NCBI RefSeq assembly: GCF_947495315.1
Contig: NZ_CANLYD010000004.1
Location: forward strand, 310,001-374,000
Reading direction: 5' to 3'
Length of the DNA stretch: 64,000 bases
Source: an uncultured Aquimarina sp.
GTDB taxonomy: Bacteria; Bacteroidota; Bacteroidia; Flavobacteriales; Flavobacteriaceae
Below the pieces are notes generated by a model that was not told where the DNA came from, did no database searches, and was given only the letters and a program-made list of their open reading frames with translations. Below, in pieces: positions 51,096 to 59,850 of this stretch (position 1 is the first letter of the stretch; each line of letters begins with the position of its first letter). The translations under genes were made by a program, and so were the position numbers.

Positions 51096-52592
51096 ATGTC
51101 CAAACTAAACTTTAAAATTATTACTCACATTATGGGGCTTTTATTGCTCTGTAATGGAGGTTTTATGCTCATAGCAACTATTGTAAGTTTTATTTACAAA
51201 GATGGTGTTACTATGCAAATTATGCTAGCTGCATTATCTACGATGTTTTTGGGGATAATTTTAATGTTTCTTACCAAAGAACATCAAAAATCGATAAATA
51301 AAAGAGAAGGGTATATCGTAGTTACGTTTGGTTGGATATTTATGTCCCTAAGTGGAACGCTACCTTATCTGTTTTCTGAAGCAATTCCGTCGTTTACAAA
51401 TGCTTTTTTCGAGACGATGTCTGGATACACCACTACAGGCGCATCTATTCTTAATGAAATAGAAATTGTTCCAAAAGGAATTTTGTTTTGGCGTAGTCTT
51501 ACCCATTGGATTGGTGGAATGGGAATTATCGTACTGGCAGTGGCTATTTTACCATTACTGGGAATAGGAGGAATGCAGTTGTTTGCAGCAGAAGCACCTG
51601 GACCCAGTGCTGATAAATTACATCCGAGAATTACGGATACGGCAAAAAGATTATGGTTGATCTACTTTGGATACACTGCTGCAGAAACTATTTTACTGAA
51701 ACTTGCAGGAATGGATTTCTTTGATGCGATAAACCATGCATTGAGCACATTGTCTACAGGAGGATTCTCTACTAAAAATGCTAGTGTTGCGTATTGGAAT
51801 GACCAGCCACTTATTCAATATATTATTATGCTATTTATGTTTCTGGCGGGGATGAATTTTATATTGAGTTATTTTGGTTTTAAAGGAAAGTTCGGAAAGT
51901 TTCTAAAGGATGAAGAGTTTAAATGGTATATGATCTTTTTGGTTGCTTTTACTGCTGTATCGGCTTTAATTATTTATTTGAAAGCAGATCCAGCGAACTC
52001 TGTTATAGATCATCCAATGGTTTATGGTGAGGCAGAGAGTGCTTTTAGGCATGCGCTATTTCAGGTGTTAGCTGTGATAACCACTACAGGATTTGTTTCT
52101 GCGGATTTTACGGTGTGGACTCCTTTTTTAAAGATCGTCTTTTTTGGGTTATTCTTTTTAGGAGGTTCTGCAGGATCGACAGCTGGAGGAATGAAGATCG
52201 TAAGGCATCTTATTACTATAAAAAATGGTATTCTAGAGTTTAAACGAACCTTACATCCTCGCGCCATCGTGCCAGTGAGGTATAATACAAGGGCCGTTTC
52301 CAAAGAAATTGTATTTAATATATTAGCCTTTTTCATACTGTATATGCTATCATTTATCATAGGATCTTTGGTGTTGGGAATGTTAGGATTAGATTTCGAA
52401 ACCGCTATTGGTGGAGCAGCATCATCTCTCGGAAACGTTGGTCCGGCATTAGGTAAACTAAGTCCTGTAAATAATTTTGATGTATTACCGGCATTCGGTA
52501 AATGGTGGTGTTCTTTCTTAATGCTTATCGGGAGGTTAGAATTGTTTACAGTACTGATTCTATTAACTCCTTTCTTCTGGAGAAATAGGTAA
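51096..52592 (+). CDS. trkH: Trk potassium uptake channel subunit
   Basis: A 498-residue channel with four membrane-pore-membrane repeats. The filter-type segments are visible: TTTGASILN, LSTGGFSTKN, TTTGFVSAD and SLGNVGPALG, each with the Gly that lines the K+ path. About ten or more membrane helices are present. The central GGSAGSTAGGMKIVRHL is a TrkH hallmark (intramembrane loop near helix D3M2). It pairs with TrkA just upstream for K+ uptake. There is no anomaly. Confidence 0.95.
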   Translation: MSKLNFKIITHIMGLLLLCNGGFMLIATIVSFIYKDGVTMQIMLAALSTMFLGIILMFLTKEHQKSINKREGYIVVTFGWIFMSLSGTLPYLFSEAIPSFTNAFFETMSGYTTTGASILNEIEIVPKGILFWRSLTHWIGGMGIIVLAVAILPLLGIGGMQLFAAEAPGPSADKLHPRITDTAKRLWLIYFGYTAAETILLKLAGMDFFDAINHALSTLSTGGFSTKNASVAYWNDQPLIQYIIMLFMFLAGMNFILSYFGFKGKFGKFLKDEEFKWYMIFLVAFTAVSALIIYLKADPANSVIDHPMVYGEAESAFRHALFQVLAVITTTGFVSADFTVWTPFLKIVFFGLFFLGGSAGSTAGGMKIVRHLITIKNGILEFKRTLHPRAIVPVRYNTRAVSKEIVFNILAFFILYMLSFIIGSLVLGMLGLDFETAIGGAASSLGNVGPALGKLSPVNNFDVLPAFGKWWCSFLMLIGRLELFTVLILLTPFFWRNR

Positions 52593-52646
52593 TACGATGT
52601 GAATTAGATACAATTAAAATTTTAATTAAAACATCCTTACCAAACC

Positions 52647-52662
52647 TCTCCTTCGAAGGAGA
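52647..52662. repeat. 16-bp palindrome in the trkH downstream spacer
   Basis: TCTCCTTCGAAGGAGA is self-complementary. It resembles the palindromic intergenic elements at 61349-61370 and may be a remnant of the same repeat class. Confidence 0.5.
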
Positions 52663-52794
52663 AGAGCTAAAAGTCCCTCTTAGGTTGCTGACTTTGGGAA
52701 ATTAGATGGGGTTTATAGAGATGTTTTATGCTTAATAAGTGTACGTATTATTTTCTTTATGCTGAGCTTACATTAATATAATTGACAGAGACAA

Positions 52795-53073
52795 TCAGAA
52801 AGATTCTTCCCAAGGTCCAAAAGCGTAGGGATTTATATGCCAAAGTTCTGCGACTTTTTTTATAGTATCTTTTACACAGCCTTTTACGCTTTGTAAGTAT
52901 TCTTGTTCGATAAAAAAGATATCAAGAATAGATTCGTAATAAGATATAGTGTTTTCTATATCAGAAGGTGTGTAGTTTAAGATCTCATCTTCTGAGTATG
53001 GTGCTTTGAAATTTTCTTTGAAAATTTGAAGCACATTTTTTCGAACGATACGTTCTTTTTCAAGAATGTCCAT
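52795..53073 (-). CDS. Small hypothetical acidic protein, 92 residues
   Basis: A soluble helical protein with many charged residues: KERIVRKNVLQIFKENF and TPSDIENTISYYESILDIFF. It ends in AELWHINPYAFGPWEESF. There is no signal peptide or membrane helix. It is monocistronic, downstream of aspC on the same strand with a terminator between them. I do not recognise a family. The ATG is followed by a plausible coding composition, so I accept the gene with moderate confidence. Confidence 0.5.
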   Translation of the reverse strand: MDILEKERIVRKNVLQIFKENFKAPYSEDEILNYTPSDIENTISYYESILDIFFIEQEYLQSVKGCVKDTIKKVAELWHINPYAFGPWEESF

Positions 53074-53212
53074 AAATACAAAAAGTAGGTTTTAAGAATG
53101 TTATGTATGCTCAAACCACAATTTGTCTCTTTCTTATAAGTGTTTTCCCCAAAACAGTTAAAAGTATTATGACCATAACTCCAAAAACATCAATTTATTT
53201 TTAGAAAAATAG

Positions 53213-53247
53213 AAAACCGATGATTTTTATGAAATCATCGGTTTTTT
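53213..53247 (-). terminator. Terminator of the aminotransferase gene
   Basis: A 14-bp stem (53213-53226 with 53232-53245) and a 5-nt loop, flanked by T on both sides. It lies about 27 bp after the stop at 53273. Confidence 0.82.
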
Positions 53248-53272
53248 AATAGAAGTTATATGGTTTTGTTAG

Positions 53273-54481
53273 CTACAGTAGCGCTTTTTTGATTCTACTT
53301 ACTGCTTCTGTAATTTGTTCAGTGCTTGCTGCATAAGAAATTCTAATACAATTTCCGTTTCCAAAAGCATCACCGGTAACAGTTGCTACATTTGCATGCT
53401 CTAATAAAAACATAGAGAAGTCAGAAGCATTTTCTATAGTGTTTCCGTTAATCGTTTTTCCGAAGTAATAAGAAACATCTGGGAAAACGTAGAAAGCGCC
53501 CTCAGGTTCGTTGCATTCGAATCCTGGAATATCAGCTAGTAGACCTAAAATCAGTTTCCTACGATTTTTAAATTCATCTACCATATATTGGATGCTGCTA
53601 ACCGGCGCTTCTAACGCAGTAATTACTGCTCTCTGAGCAATACAATTAGCTCCACTAGTTACCTGACCTTGCATTTTGTTACAAGCTCTAGCAATGGCTT
53701 GCGGTGCTCCGATATAGCCGATTCTCCATCCCGTCATAGCAAAAGCCTTTGCTACTCCATTAACAGTAACCGTTCTATCATACATATCATCAAATTGGGC
53801 CATAGAAGCGTGATCACCAACATAATTAATATGCTCATAGATTTCATCGCTTACTACAATGATATCTGGATATTTTTGTAATACATCTGCCAATGCTCTT
53901 AGTTCTTCCTTGCTATAAATAGAACCACTTGGATTACAAGGTGAACTATACCAAATCATTTTGGTTTTTGGCGTTATTGCCTTTTCTAACTGCGCTGCAG
54001 TCATTTTGAAATCAGTATCTATAGAGGTTTTTACTTCTACAGGAACTCCTTCTGCTAATTTTATGATGTCACTGTAACTAACCCAGTACGGACAAGGAAG
54101 TATAACTTCATCTCCTGGATTAAGATACACTTGCGCTACATTATATAATGATTGTTTTGCACCAGTAGAAACTACAATCTGAGAGTGATCGTAGGTTAGA
54201 TTGTTATCTCTTTTAAATTTAGTAATAATCGCATCTTTCAATTCTACATATCCATCAACTGGGGTATAAGAATTATAATTGTCATTAACTGCTTGAATGG
54301 CTGCATCTTTAATAAAATCCGGTGTATTAAAATCCGGTTCTCCTAGGCTTAGGCCGATAATGTCTTTTCCTTCTGCTCTTAGTTCTCTAGCTTTTGCAGC
54401 CATCGCTAATGTCGCAGAAGCTTTAAGCTTGTTGATTTTGTCTGATAATTGAATGCTCATTTCCGATACTTGTGTGCTCAT
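53273..54481 (-). CDS. aspC: Class I pyridoxal-phosphate aminotransferase (aspartate-type)
   Basis: A 402-residue enzyme of the aspartate aminotransferase Ib group. Motifs: LSLGEPDFNTPDFI, YTPVDGYVELKDAI, YSSPCNPSGSIY, VVSDEIYEHINY, and the PLP lysine in TVNGVAKAFAMTGWRIGY. It makes aspartate from oxaloacetate and glutamate in the cytoplasm. The first seven residues are optional, as a second Met follows at residue 8. It is 22 bp downstream of the desaturase on the same strand. Confidence 0.92.
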   Translation of the reverse strand: MSTQVSEMSIQLSDKINKLKASATLAMAAKARELRAEGKDIIGLSLGEPDFNTPDFIKDAAIQAVNDNYNSYTPVDGYVELKDAIITKFKRDNNLTYDHSQIVVSTGAKQSLYNVAQVYLNPGDEVILPCPYWVSYSDIIKLAEGVPVEVKTSIDTDFKMTAAQLEKAITPKTKMIWYSSPCNPSGSIYSKEELRALADVLQKYPDIIVVSDEIYEHINYVGDHASMAQFDDMYDRTVTVNGVAKAFAMTGWRIGYIGAPQAIARACNKMQGQVTSGANCIAQRAVITALEAPVSSIQYMVDEFKNRRKLILGLLADIPGFECNEPEGAFYVFPDVSYYFGKTINGNTIENASDFSMFLLEHANVATVTGDAFGNGNCIRISYAASTEQITEAVSRIKKALL

Positions 54482-54503
54482 TTTGGTAATTGGTAAATAA
54501 AAG

Positions 54504-55604
54504 TTATGGTTGCATTGCGGGTTTCATTCCCATTTCTTTTAAATGTCTGAAATGAGCGATAATCGCTTTGCGGGTGGTTTTATATTCGTTATAAGGTAGA
54601 TTAAATTCCTGAGCAGTCTGTTTCACTATTTTAGAAATTTTAGTGTAATGAACATGACTGATATTAGGGAAAATGTGGTGTTCTACTTGATGATTTAGTC
54701 CTCCTGTAAACCAGTTAACTAATCTATTTTTAGTTGAGAAATTCACTGTTGTAAATAACTGATGAATCGCCCAGGTATTTTTCATTGTACCTGTTGTGTC
54801 TGGTAATGGCATCTGTGCTTCTTCTACCATATGTGCCAATTGAAATACGATACTCAAAATGAGACCTGCTACGTAATGCATCACGAAAAACCCAATTAAA
54901 ATTTTCCACCAAGCTATAGACATGATGAGCATAGGAATTACAATCCAGATCATTACATAAATAATCTTAGTGACTACAATCGTACTCCACTGTTTTAATG
55001 GACTTGGTAGTTTTCCATAAGCAAGTTTTCGCGCCAGATATCTTTTAGTTTGTGTAAAATCAGTAGTTAATGCCCAATTAAAAGTTAACAAACCATAAAG
55101 AAATACAGAATAATAATGTTGAAATTTGTGAAACCGTTCCCATTTAGCGTGTTTTGTGAAACGAATAACTCTACCAGCATCCATGTCCTCATCATGACCA
55201 TGAATATTGGTATAGGTGTGGTGTAAAACATTATGTTGTACCTGCCAGTTATATACATTACCGGCTAGTACATACATGCTACTACCCATTAACTTATTGA
55301 TCCATTTTTTAGAAGAATAGGAACCATGATTTCCATCATGCATCACATTCATTCCTACACCGGCCATACCAACTCCCATAATGATGGTCAGTAATAACAT
55401 CCACCATTGAGATATGTCTAGGGTAAGAATTAAAAAATATGGTGTTAGAAATAAAGAAAACATTACGATAGTCTTCAAGTGTAATTTCCAGTTACCTGTA
55501 CGCTTGATATTATTTTCTTTGAAATAATCATTCACACGTTTATTCAGCGTTCTGAAAAATTTTGCGGAATCCGCTCGGCTAAATCTTACATTAGGTGTAG
55601 TCAT
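54504..55604 (-). CDS. Membrane fatty acid desaturase (acyl-CoA/acyl-lipid type)
   Basis: A 366-residue di-iron desaturase. The three histidine boxes are HDGNHG (about residue 90), HNVLHH (about 125) and HQVEHH (about 304), with FPNISHVHY after the last. Four hydrophobic segments separate them. It shares its N-terminal helix (FFRTLNKRVNDYFKENNIKRTGNWK) with the 29915 gene and so is a third paralogue. The Gln/Glu form of box three (QVEHH) is typical of front-end desaturases. It introduces a double bond in membrane fatty acids. An 11-bp inverted repeat lies just before the start. Confidence 0.87.
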   Translation of the reverse strand: MTTPNVRFSRADSAKFFRTLNKRVNDYFKENNIKRTGNWKLHLKTIVMFSLFLTPYFLILTLDISQWWMLLLTIIMGVGMAGVGMNVMHDGNHGSYSSKKWINKLMGSSMYVLAGNVYNWQVQHNVLHHTYTNIHGHDEDMDAGRVIRFTKHAKWERFHKFQHYYSVFLYGLLTFNWALTTDFTQTKRYLARKLAYGKLPSPLKQWSTIVVTKIIYVMIWIVIPMLIMSIAWWKILIGFFVMHYVAGLILSIVFQLAHMVEEAQMPLPDTTGTMKNTWAIHQLFTTVNFSTKNRLVNWFTGGLNHQVEHHIFPNISHVHYTKISKIVKQTAQEFNLPYNEYKTTRKAIIAHFRHLKEMGMKPAMQP

Positions 55605-55615
55605 GGGTTTTTGGG

Positions 55616-55643
55616 TTTATGACTAAACGTTATTAGTCATAAA
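55616..55643. promoter_or_regulatory. Perfect inverted repeat before the desaturase gene
   Basis: Arms TTTATGACTAA (55616-55626) and TTAGTCATAAA (55633-55643) with a 6-nt spacer, 12 bp before the start at 55604. It looks like an operator (TetR-like size). It differs from the TetR operators near 57258. Confidence 0.5.
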
Positions 55644-55741
55644 TTATTCGGTAAAGTTAGGTATTTATATTTTTCTAACTTCTTAAAAAGTAGTAAAATA
55701 TATCAAGTTTACATGTATTTTTGCGCTTTAAAAAATACATA

Positions 55742-56374
55742 ATGAATATTCTACTTAAATATTTCCCCGAATTAACAGAGGACCAAATACATAAGTTTGG
55801 TCAACTGGGTGATTTGTATAAAGATTGGAATGCTAAAATCAATGTAATCTCTAGAAAGGATATTGATCTGCTATATGAGAGACATGTGCTACATTCATTG
55901 GGAATTGCTAAGGTTCAGGAGTTTAAAGAAGGATCCTCTGTGCTGGACGTTGGTACAGGTGGTGGTTTTCCCGGAATACCATTAGCGATTATGTTTCCTG
56001 AAACTAAGTTTTATTTGGTAGATGTGATTGCAAAAAAAATACGTGTTGTTAATGAAGTTGCAAGTGCATTAGGACTAACAAATGTTAAAGCAGAACAAAA
56101 ACGCGCAGGGACCTTTGATGATCGTTTTGATTTTATAGTCAGTAGAGCAGTAACCAATATGCCTGATTTTGTGAAGTGGGTGCGTAAAAATATTACCAAA
56201 AAATCAGTGCATGCACTACCCAATGGTATCTTGTATCTAAAAGGAGGTGATCTAACGGAGGAGTTGGCTTTGTTTCCAAAAGCGACGCAATACAATTTAC
56301 CAGATTATTTTGAAGAAGATTTTTTTGAAACCAAAAAAGTGGTACATCTACCGGTAAAATATAGATTAAAATAA
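55742..56374 (+). CDS. rsmG: 16S rRNA guanine-527 N7-methyltransferase
   Basis: The ATG at 55742 (MNILLKYFPELTEDQ) gives 210 residues and is preferred to an upstream ATG that adds seven residues. The SAM site is SVLDVGTGGGFPGIPLAI. Further family segments are NVISRKDIDLLYERHVLHSLGI, VDVIAKKIRVVNEV and SRAVTNMPDFVKWV. It methylates G527 of 16S rRNA in the cytoplasm. It is convergent with the SDR gene, with a hairpin between. Confidence 0.94.
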   Translation: MNILLKYFPELTEDQIHKFGQLGDLYKDWNAKINVISRKDIDLLYERHVLHSLGIAKVQEFKEGSSVLDVGTGGGFPGIPLAIMFPETKFYLVDVIAKKIRVVNEVASALGLTNVKAEQKRAGTFDDRFDFIVSRAVTNMPDFVKWVRKNITKKSVHALPNGILYLKGGDLTEELALFPKATQYNLPDYFEEDFFETKKVVHLPVKYRLK

Positions 56375-56378
56375 ATCA

Positions 56379-56407
56379 ACCTGTTAGTATCTTGTATACC
56401 AACAGGT
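56379..56407. terminator. Hairpin between convergent rsmG and SDR genes
   Basis: Arms 56379-56390 and 56396-56407 pair over 12 bp with one mismatch and a 5-nt loop. It probably terminates both genes. Confidence 0.65.
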
Positions 56408-56418
56408 CTTTAGTATTA

Positions 56419-57243
56419 TTATTTCACCTGACTCATGATAAGTTTGTCAAAAATCCTATCACCAAAGTATTTACGTATAAATAGCATAGGTTTAGCATAC
56501 TTACCGGCAACATAGCGGGTTTTTGGTTTTCTTGCTTTAATAGCTTTTGAGATAAGGTTTGATATCACTGAGCTAGGAGACCCTCCTCCGGTTTTATTGT
56601 AGGTGTCTATAGTGGATTTCTCTATGGCTTTGGCTAGTTTACTATAAGCAGTGTTGCCTGACCTTTCCATTAAAGGTTTTGTCATAACGTCACCAAATTC
56701 AGTCTGAATCGCACCAGGTTGTATGATCACTACATCAATCCCAAATTGTGCTACTTCTAGTCTAAGGCAATCAGACCAGCCTTCTAATGCGTGTTTCGTG
56801 GCATGATACCAGGAGCCAAGAGGTGTGTACATTTTTCCACCCATAGAGGAGATGTTAATTATTTTTCCGGTTTGTTGCTTTCGCATATATGGTAATACTA
56901 ATTGCGTTAATCTGCCTAATCCAAAAATATTCACTTCAAACTGTCTTCTTGCATCTTCAATCGTAGTATCTTCTATAGCTCCATAAATTGCATAACCGGC
57001 ATTATTGACCAATACGTCAATTTTTTGATGTTTCAGGATAATCATGTTCACGACATTTTGGATGTCCTCATTTTTGGTGATATCCATTTCTAAAGGAAAT
57101 CCTCCTAAAGAAGCCAGATCTTCCATGTTTTTTACACGCCTTGCTGCAGTATATACTATATGGCCTTCATTAATAAGTTGTATAGCTGTTTCTTTTCCGA
57201 TTCCTGAAGAGGCGCCTGTTATTAAAATTACTTTTTCTTTCAT
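56419..57243 (-). CDS. Short-chain dehydrogenase/reductase
   Basis: A 274-residue classical SDR. The nucleotide site is TGASSGIGKET (residues 7-17), with NNAGYA near 85-90 and the catalytic Ser-Tyr-Lys with SSMGGK and WYHATKHALEG. Its QPGAIQTEFGDV segment is typical of broad-substrate SDRs. It is preceded 14 bp upstream by a TetR-type operator (TGAGTACTTACTTA) that nearly matches one at the TetR gene. It is therefore the likely target of that repressor. The substrate is unknown. Confidence 0.88.
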   Translation of the reverse strand: MKEKVILITGASSGIGKETAIQLINEGHIVYTAARRVKNMEDLASLGGFPLEMDITKNEDIQNVVNMIILKHQKIDVLVNNAGYAIYGAIEDTTIEDARRQFEVNIFGLGRLTQLVLPYMRKQQTGKIINISSMGGKMYTPLGSWYHATKHALEGWSDCLRLEVAQFGIDVVIIQPGAIQTEFGDVMTKPLMERSGNTAYSKLAKAIEKSTIDTYNKTGGGSPSSVISNLISKAIKARKPKTRYVAGKYAKPMLFIRKYFGDRIFDKLIMSQVK

Positions 57244-57257
57244 AATACTTTAATTAG

Positions 57258-57271
57258 TGAGTACTTACTTA
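57258..57271. promoter_or_regulatory. TetR operator before the SDR gene
   Basis: TGAGT-ACTT-ACTTA, 14 bp before the SDR start at 57243. It differs from the operator at 57817-57830 by one base in the right arm. Confidence 0.55.
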
Positions 57272-57288
57272 TTTTTTTGATAAATTTT

Positions 57289-57810
57289 TTAGAGCTTATA
57301 TTTTTGAACTAAAAATTCTTTAAATTTTAGTTTGTTGGACATATTATCTTTTATAATGGCTGTCGAAATTCCTTCTAAAAAAACAATGATGAATTCTGCT
57401 TCCAGTTCTGGTGTTTCGTAGCCCAATTTCTGAAAAGCTACAGCCAACGCTTCCTGTAGCGGTTGCATTTTTTCCGGATTATTATATTCCAGCTCCCATT
57501 TTAGTTTAAACTGAAGCTTCCAGAATTCGAATTCACTTTCTGTCACTGAAAAAGGGATTTCTAAAGTCAATCTGATTACTTCTTTTGGATCTTCTGACGT
57601 CAGAATAGGAATAAACATTTCTTTGATTCGCGCTTCGCCTTGCTGTAAAATGGCTTGTAGCAATCCTTCTTTGTTTTTAAAATGACGAAAAATCAATCCT
57701 TCAGAAACTCCTGCTTGCTTAGCTACTTTATTGGTAGATGTTGCTGTATACCCTTCTTTGGCAAAAAGGGTGAGTGCAGCAGTAAGGATCTTTTCTTGTT
57801 TTTCTGTCAT
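57289..57810 (-). CDS. TetR/AcrR family transcriptional regulator
   Basis: I choose the ATG at 57810 (MTEKQEKILTAALTLF), giving 173 residues, because the longer reading would code through the operator. The HTH (about 22-45) has YTATSTNKVAKQAGVSEGLIFRHFKNKEGL. The C-terminal helical domain (about 60-173) holds the ligand site. The operator at 57817-57830 sits just before its start, implying autoregulation. The SDR gene follows 45 bp on, with a similar operator, so the pair forms a repressor-enzyme unit. Confidence 0.87.
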   Translation of the reverse strand: MTEKQEKILTAALTLFAKEGYTATSTNKVAKQAGVSEGLIFRHFKNKEGLLQAILQQGEARIKEMFIPILTSEDPKEVIRLTLEIPFSVTESEFEFWKLQFKLKWELEYNNPEKMQPLQEALAVAFQKLGYETPELEAEFIIVFLEGISTAIIKDNMSNKLKFKEFLVQKYKL

Positions 57811-57816
57811 TATTAG

Positions 57817-57830
57817 TGAGTAATCACTCA
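57817..57830. promoter_or_regulatory. TetR operator before the tetR gene
   Basis: A perfect palindrome TGAGT-AATC-ACTCA, 6 bp upstream of the chosen ATG at 57810. It matches the SDR-side site with one base changed in the right arm. Confidence 0.58.
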
Positions 57831-58292
57831 TAAAAGTATGAATTATTTTGAAACTGGCAATTTTTTAGATAAAAAAAACAACGTTTTAGGGTTGGGAAGA
57901 GATGCTTTAGTATGTGATTTTTGATATAGCAGGGTGAGTGATTATAAACCTGTATGCTGCTAAGTAGGTTTGCGTTGTTGTGAAAAGAGAGATCAACTAC
58001 GTTGAGGTATTAGTTACGAATTAGCACCAGCAAGGGGAACTATTGGATTAATCACTTAGCTGCTATGATTTCATCCCTATTAATGAATGAGATATACGAT
58101 TAATAATGTACGTTTTTTTTAGAATAAACGGAGAGAAGCTTAAATATTTCGATTTTTAACCAAATAAAATTATTGGTAAGTCGTAAAATAAGATTTAATG
58201 CCCAAGGTTGAACAGTATGATTTGAAAAAAAAAGAAAGAGTGGAGAATTGAACTAGAATATATCTTAAATTCAAATTTCCTACCTTAGTATT
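57831..58292. other. Intergenic region without a recognised gene
   Basis: About 460 bp of AT-rich DNA between the divergent TetR gene and a plus-strand ORF at 58293. I see no conserved ORF, tRNA or strong hairpin in it. Confidence 0.5.
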
Positions 58293-58748
58293 ATGAAGGT
58301 ATTGTTTGTCATTATTATGCTATTAGTTTGCGCACGAAGTGTGGCACAGAATAAAGTACTAACTGCAAAAGATAGTCTTTCTGTGCAACTTTTTGACAAA
58401 GGCACTCGAAATGTAAATAAATGCACCCCGTGGCATCATATGCAATGTGTCTATATTACCGCAACAGAGGTGTATAAGGACGGGAGTGAAGGAAAGTCAA
58501 CACGTCACTGGTGGCGTATGTCCTATATTGGCAGGGCGTGTACTGCCCAACATGGTACTACCTTTGGGCAAATATTTGAGGGCTTTTTTGCCATTCCCCA
58601 TTATATAGGTATTAGTATAGGAAATAGTATTGGTTATATAAAATATCTAGTGCGAGGCTCCCCAGAGAAAATACAAGCACGAAAACAAGCGAGAAGGCAA
58701 AAAAGATTGTTGAGAGAAGCAAGACGAAAAAAAATAAGAAGTGATTAG
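58293..58748 (+). CDS. Hypothetical secreted protein with basic C-terminal tail
   Basis: A 151-residue protein. The signal peptide (residues 1-18) ends VAQ. The mature part has four Cys/His-rich stretches: KCTPWHHMQCVYITATE, GKSTRHWWRMSYIGRAC, then a hydrophobic Gly/Ile segment (IGISIGNSIGYIKYL). The C-terminus is a strongly basic helix (EKIQARKQARRQKRLLREARRKKIRSD, over about 25 residues) that may bind acid polymers or membranes. It is monocistronic and convergent with the aspartyl protease gene. No family is recognised. The basic tail is the striking trait. Confidence 0.55.
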   Translation: MKVLFVIIMLLVCARSVAQNKVLTAKDSLSVQLFDKGTRNVNKCTPWHHMQCVYITATEVYKDGSEGKSTRHWWRMSYIGRACTAQHGTTFGQIFEGFFAIPHYIGISIGNSIGYIKYLVRGSPEKIQARKQARRQKRLLREARRKKIRSD

Positions 58749-58873
58749 AGTTAGTGCTTATAGGTATAATAAGGGTTAACGGTAAATATATGGCAAGTAG
58801 GGTTTTTTTAAAACTAATGTAAGAATGGTAAACCAACACCAGAGAAAAGAGAGGTCAACTAAGTTTAGATAGT

Positions 58874-59773
58874 TCATTTCTCAATGTGTTGTAAATACAG
58901 TTTATTAGCGTTCCAATCAATTGTTACTATGTAGTCATCAAAAAAGTCATTCCCAATCAATAAATCAATATCTTTTTCGACAAGTAGTTCCTGATTTTCT
59001 AATTCAAGAGAATCAACTTTTAATTGATCAATTATATATTTTGGTTTTTCTGAATTATCATTATTGATTTTTGCTTTCAAAGGTTTTTGCTCCTTTTTCA
59101 AACGTTCCATATAGTCATAGTTTACTGAAAAACTACCGAAAGAACCTGTGTCGAAAACAAAGTTGTCTGTCAAACCATGTACAGTTACTTTTATCCTGTT
59201 TAAACCCCAGTTTGAAGAGGTTTTTGGTTTCATATTAATTTGAAAAGCATCCGAAGTAAATTGAAAATTTTCTATTATATTCGAAAATCGAACAATCTGA
59301 ATTTGATAGTCAATTTGCCAAAAAGCCTTTCTTAAAATATTGGTTCCAATAATTCCATAAATTTTTCTACCATCAGAAAAAGGTGATTTTACATTAGATA
59401 AATCTTGCAGTCCAATACCAAAATTTTTAAACTCTACTCCGCCAATGTCTAAAGAAGATAAAAAACCGTATTGAAGTTTTACGTCTTCAAAAGAACTCCC
59501 TGTGGTAGTTTGTTTTCTTAATGGTGTAAAAGTAATTTCTTCAATAAGACTTTTGTCAATAGTTGAGATATCATAACCTGTATCAAACAAAAAGGTGTAA
59601 ACTTTACGATTTATTTTAACTTCGATAAATATATGTTTGCCTAAATAATATATTGGTATTTCTTCATTAAAGACTTTTTGAGAAAGTTCTCCTTGGGTGG
59701 CTAAAGTGATAATTTTTGAACTTGAACAACTCGCTAATATTAGTGTGAAAAATAAAAATATAATCTTATTCAT
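58874..59773 (-). CDS. Retropepsin-like aspartyl protease lipoprotein
   Basis: The ATG at 59773 gives 299 residues; the start seven codons upstream gives a worse signal. Lipobox LASC makes it a lipoprotein. Two Asp-Thr-Gly sites, FLFDTGYDIS (about residue 63) and FVFDTGSFGS (about 207), show a duplicated retropepsin-like fold, both halves in one chain. Further family-like segments are YGIIGTNILRK and LLIGNDFFDDYIVTIDW. It is probably a periplasmic protease or a peptide-binding homologue. It is monocistronic. Family members often lack a known substrate. Confidence 0.8.
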   Translation of the reverse strand: MNKIIFLFFTLILASCSSSKIITLATQGELSQKVFNEEIPIYYLGKHIFIEVKINRKVYTFLFDTGYDISTIDKSLIEEITFTPLRKQTTTGSSFEDVKLQYGFLSSLDIGGVEFKNFGIGLQDLSNVKSPFSDGRKIYGIIGTNILRKAFWQIDYQIQIVRFSNIIENFQFTSDAFQINMKPKTSSNWGLNRIKVTVHGLTDNFVFDTGSFGSFSVNYDYMERLKKEQKPLKAKINNDNSEKPKYIIDQLKVDSLELENQELLVEKDIDLLIGNDFFDDYIVTIDWNANKLYLQHIEK

Positions 59774-59850
59774 TCTATTTGTTTTTAATGCCAATGTTTG
59801 GTCCTATTATTAGTGTGGGAATTAAAATTAGTTAGCTTTCGATTAAATAC

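Noticed and set aside
57811..57831. Upstream start for the TetR gene
   Set aside because: The seven extra codons coincide with the TetR operator; the ATG at 57810 is more plausible.
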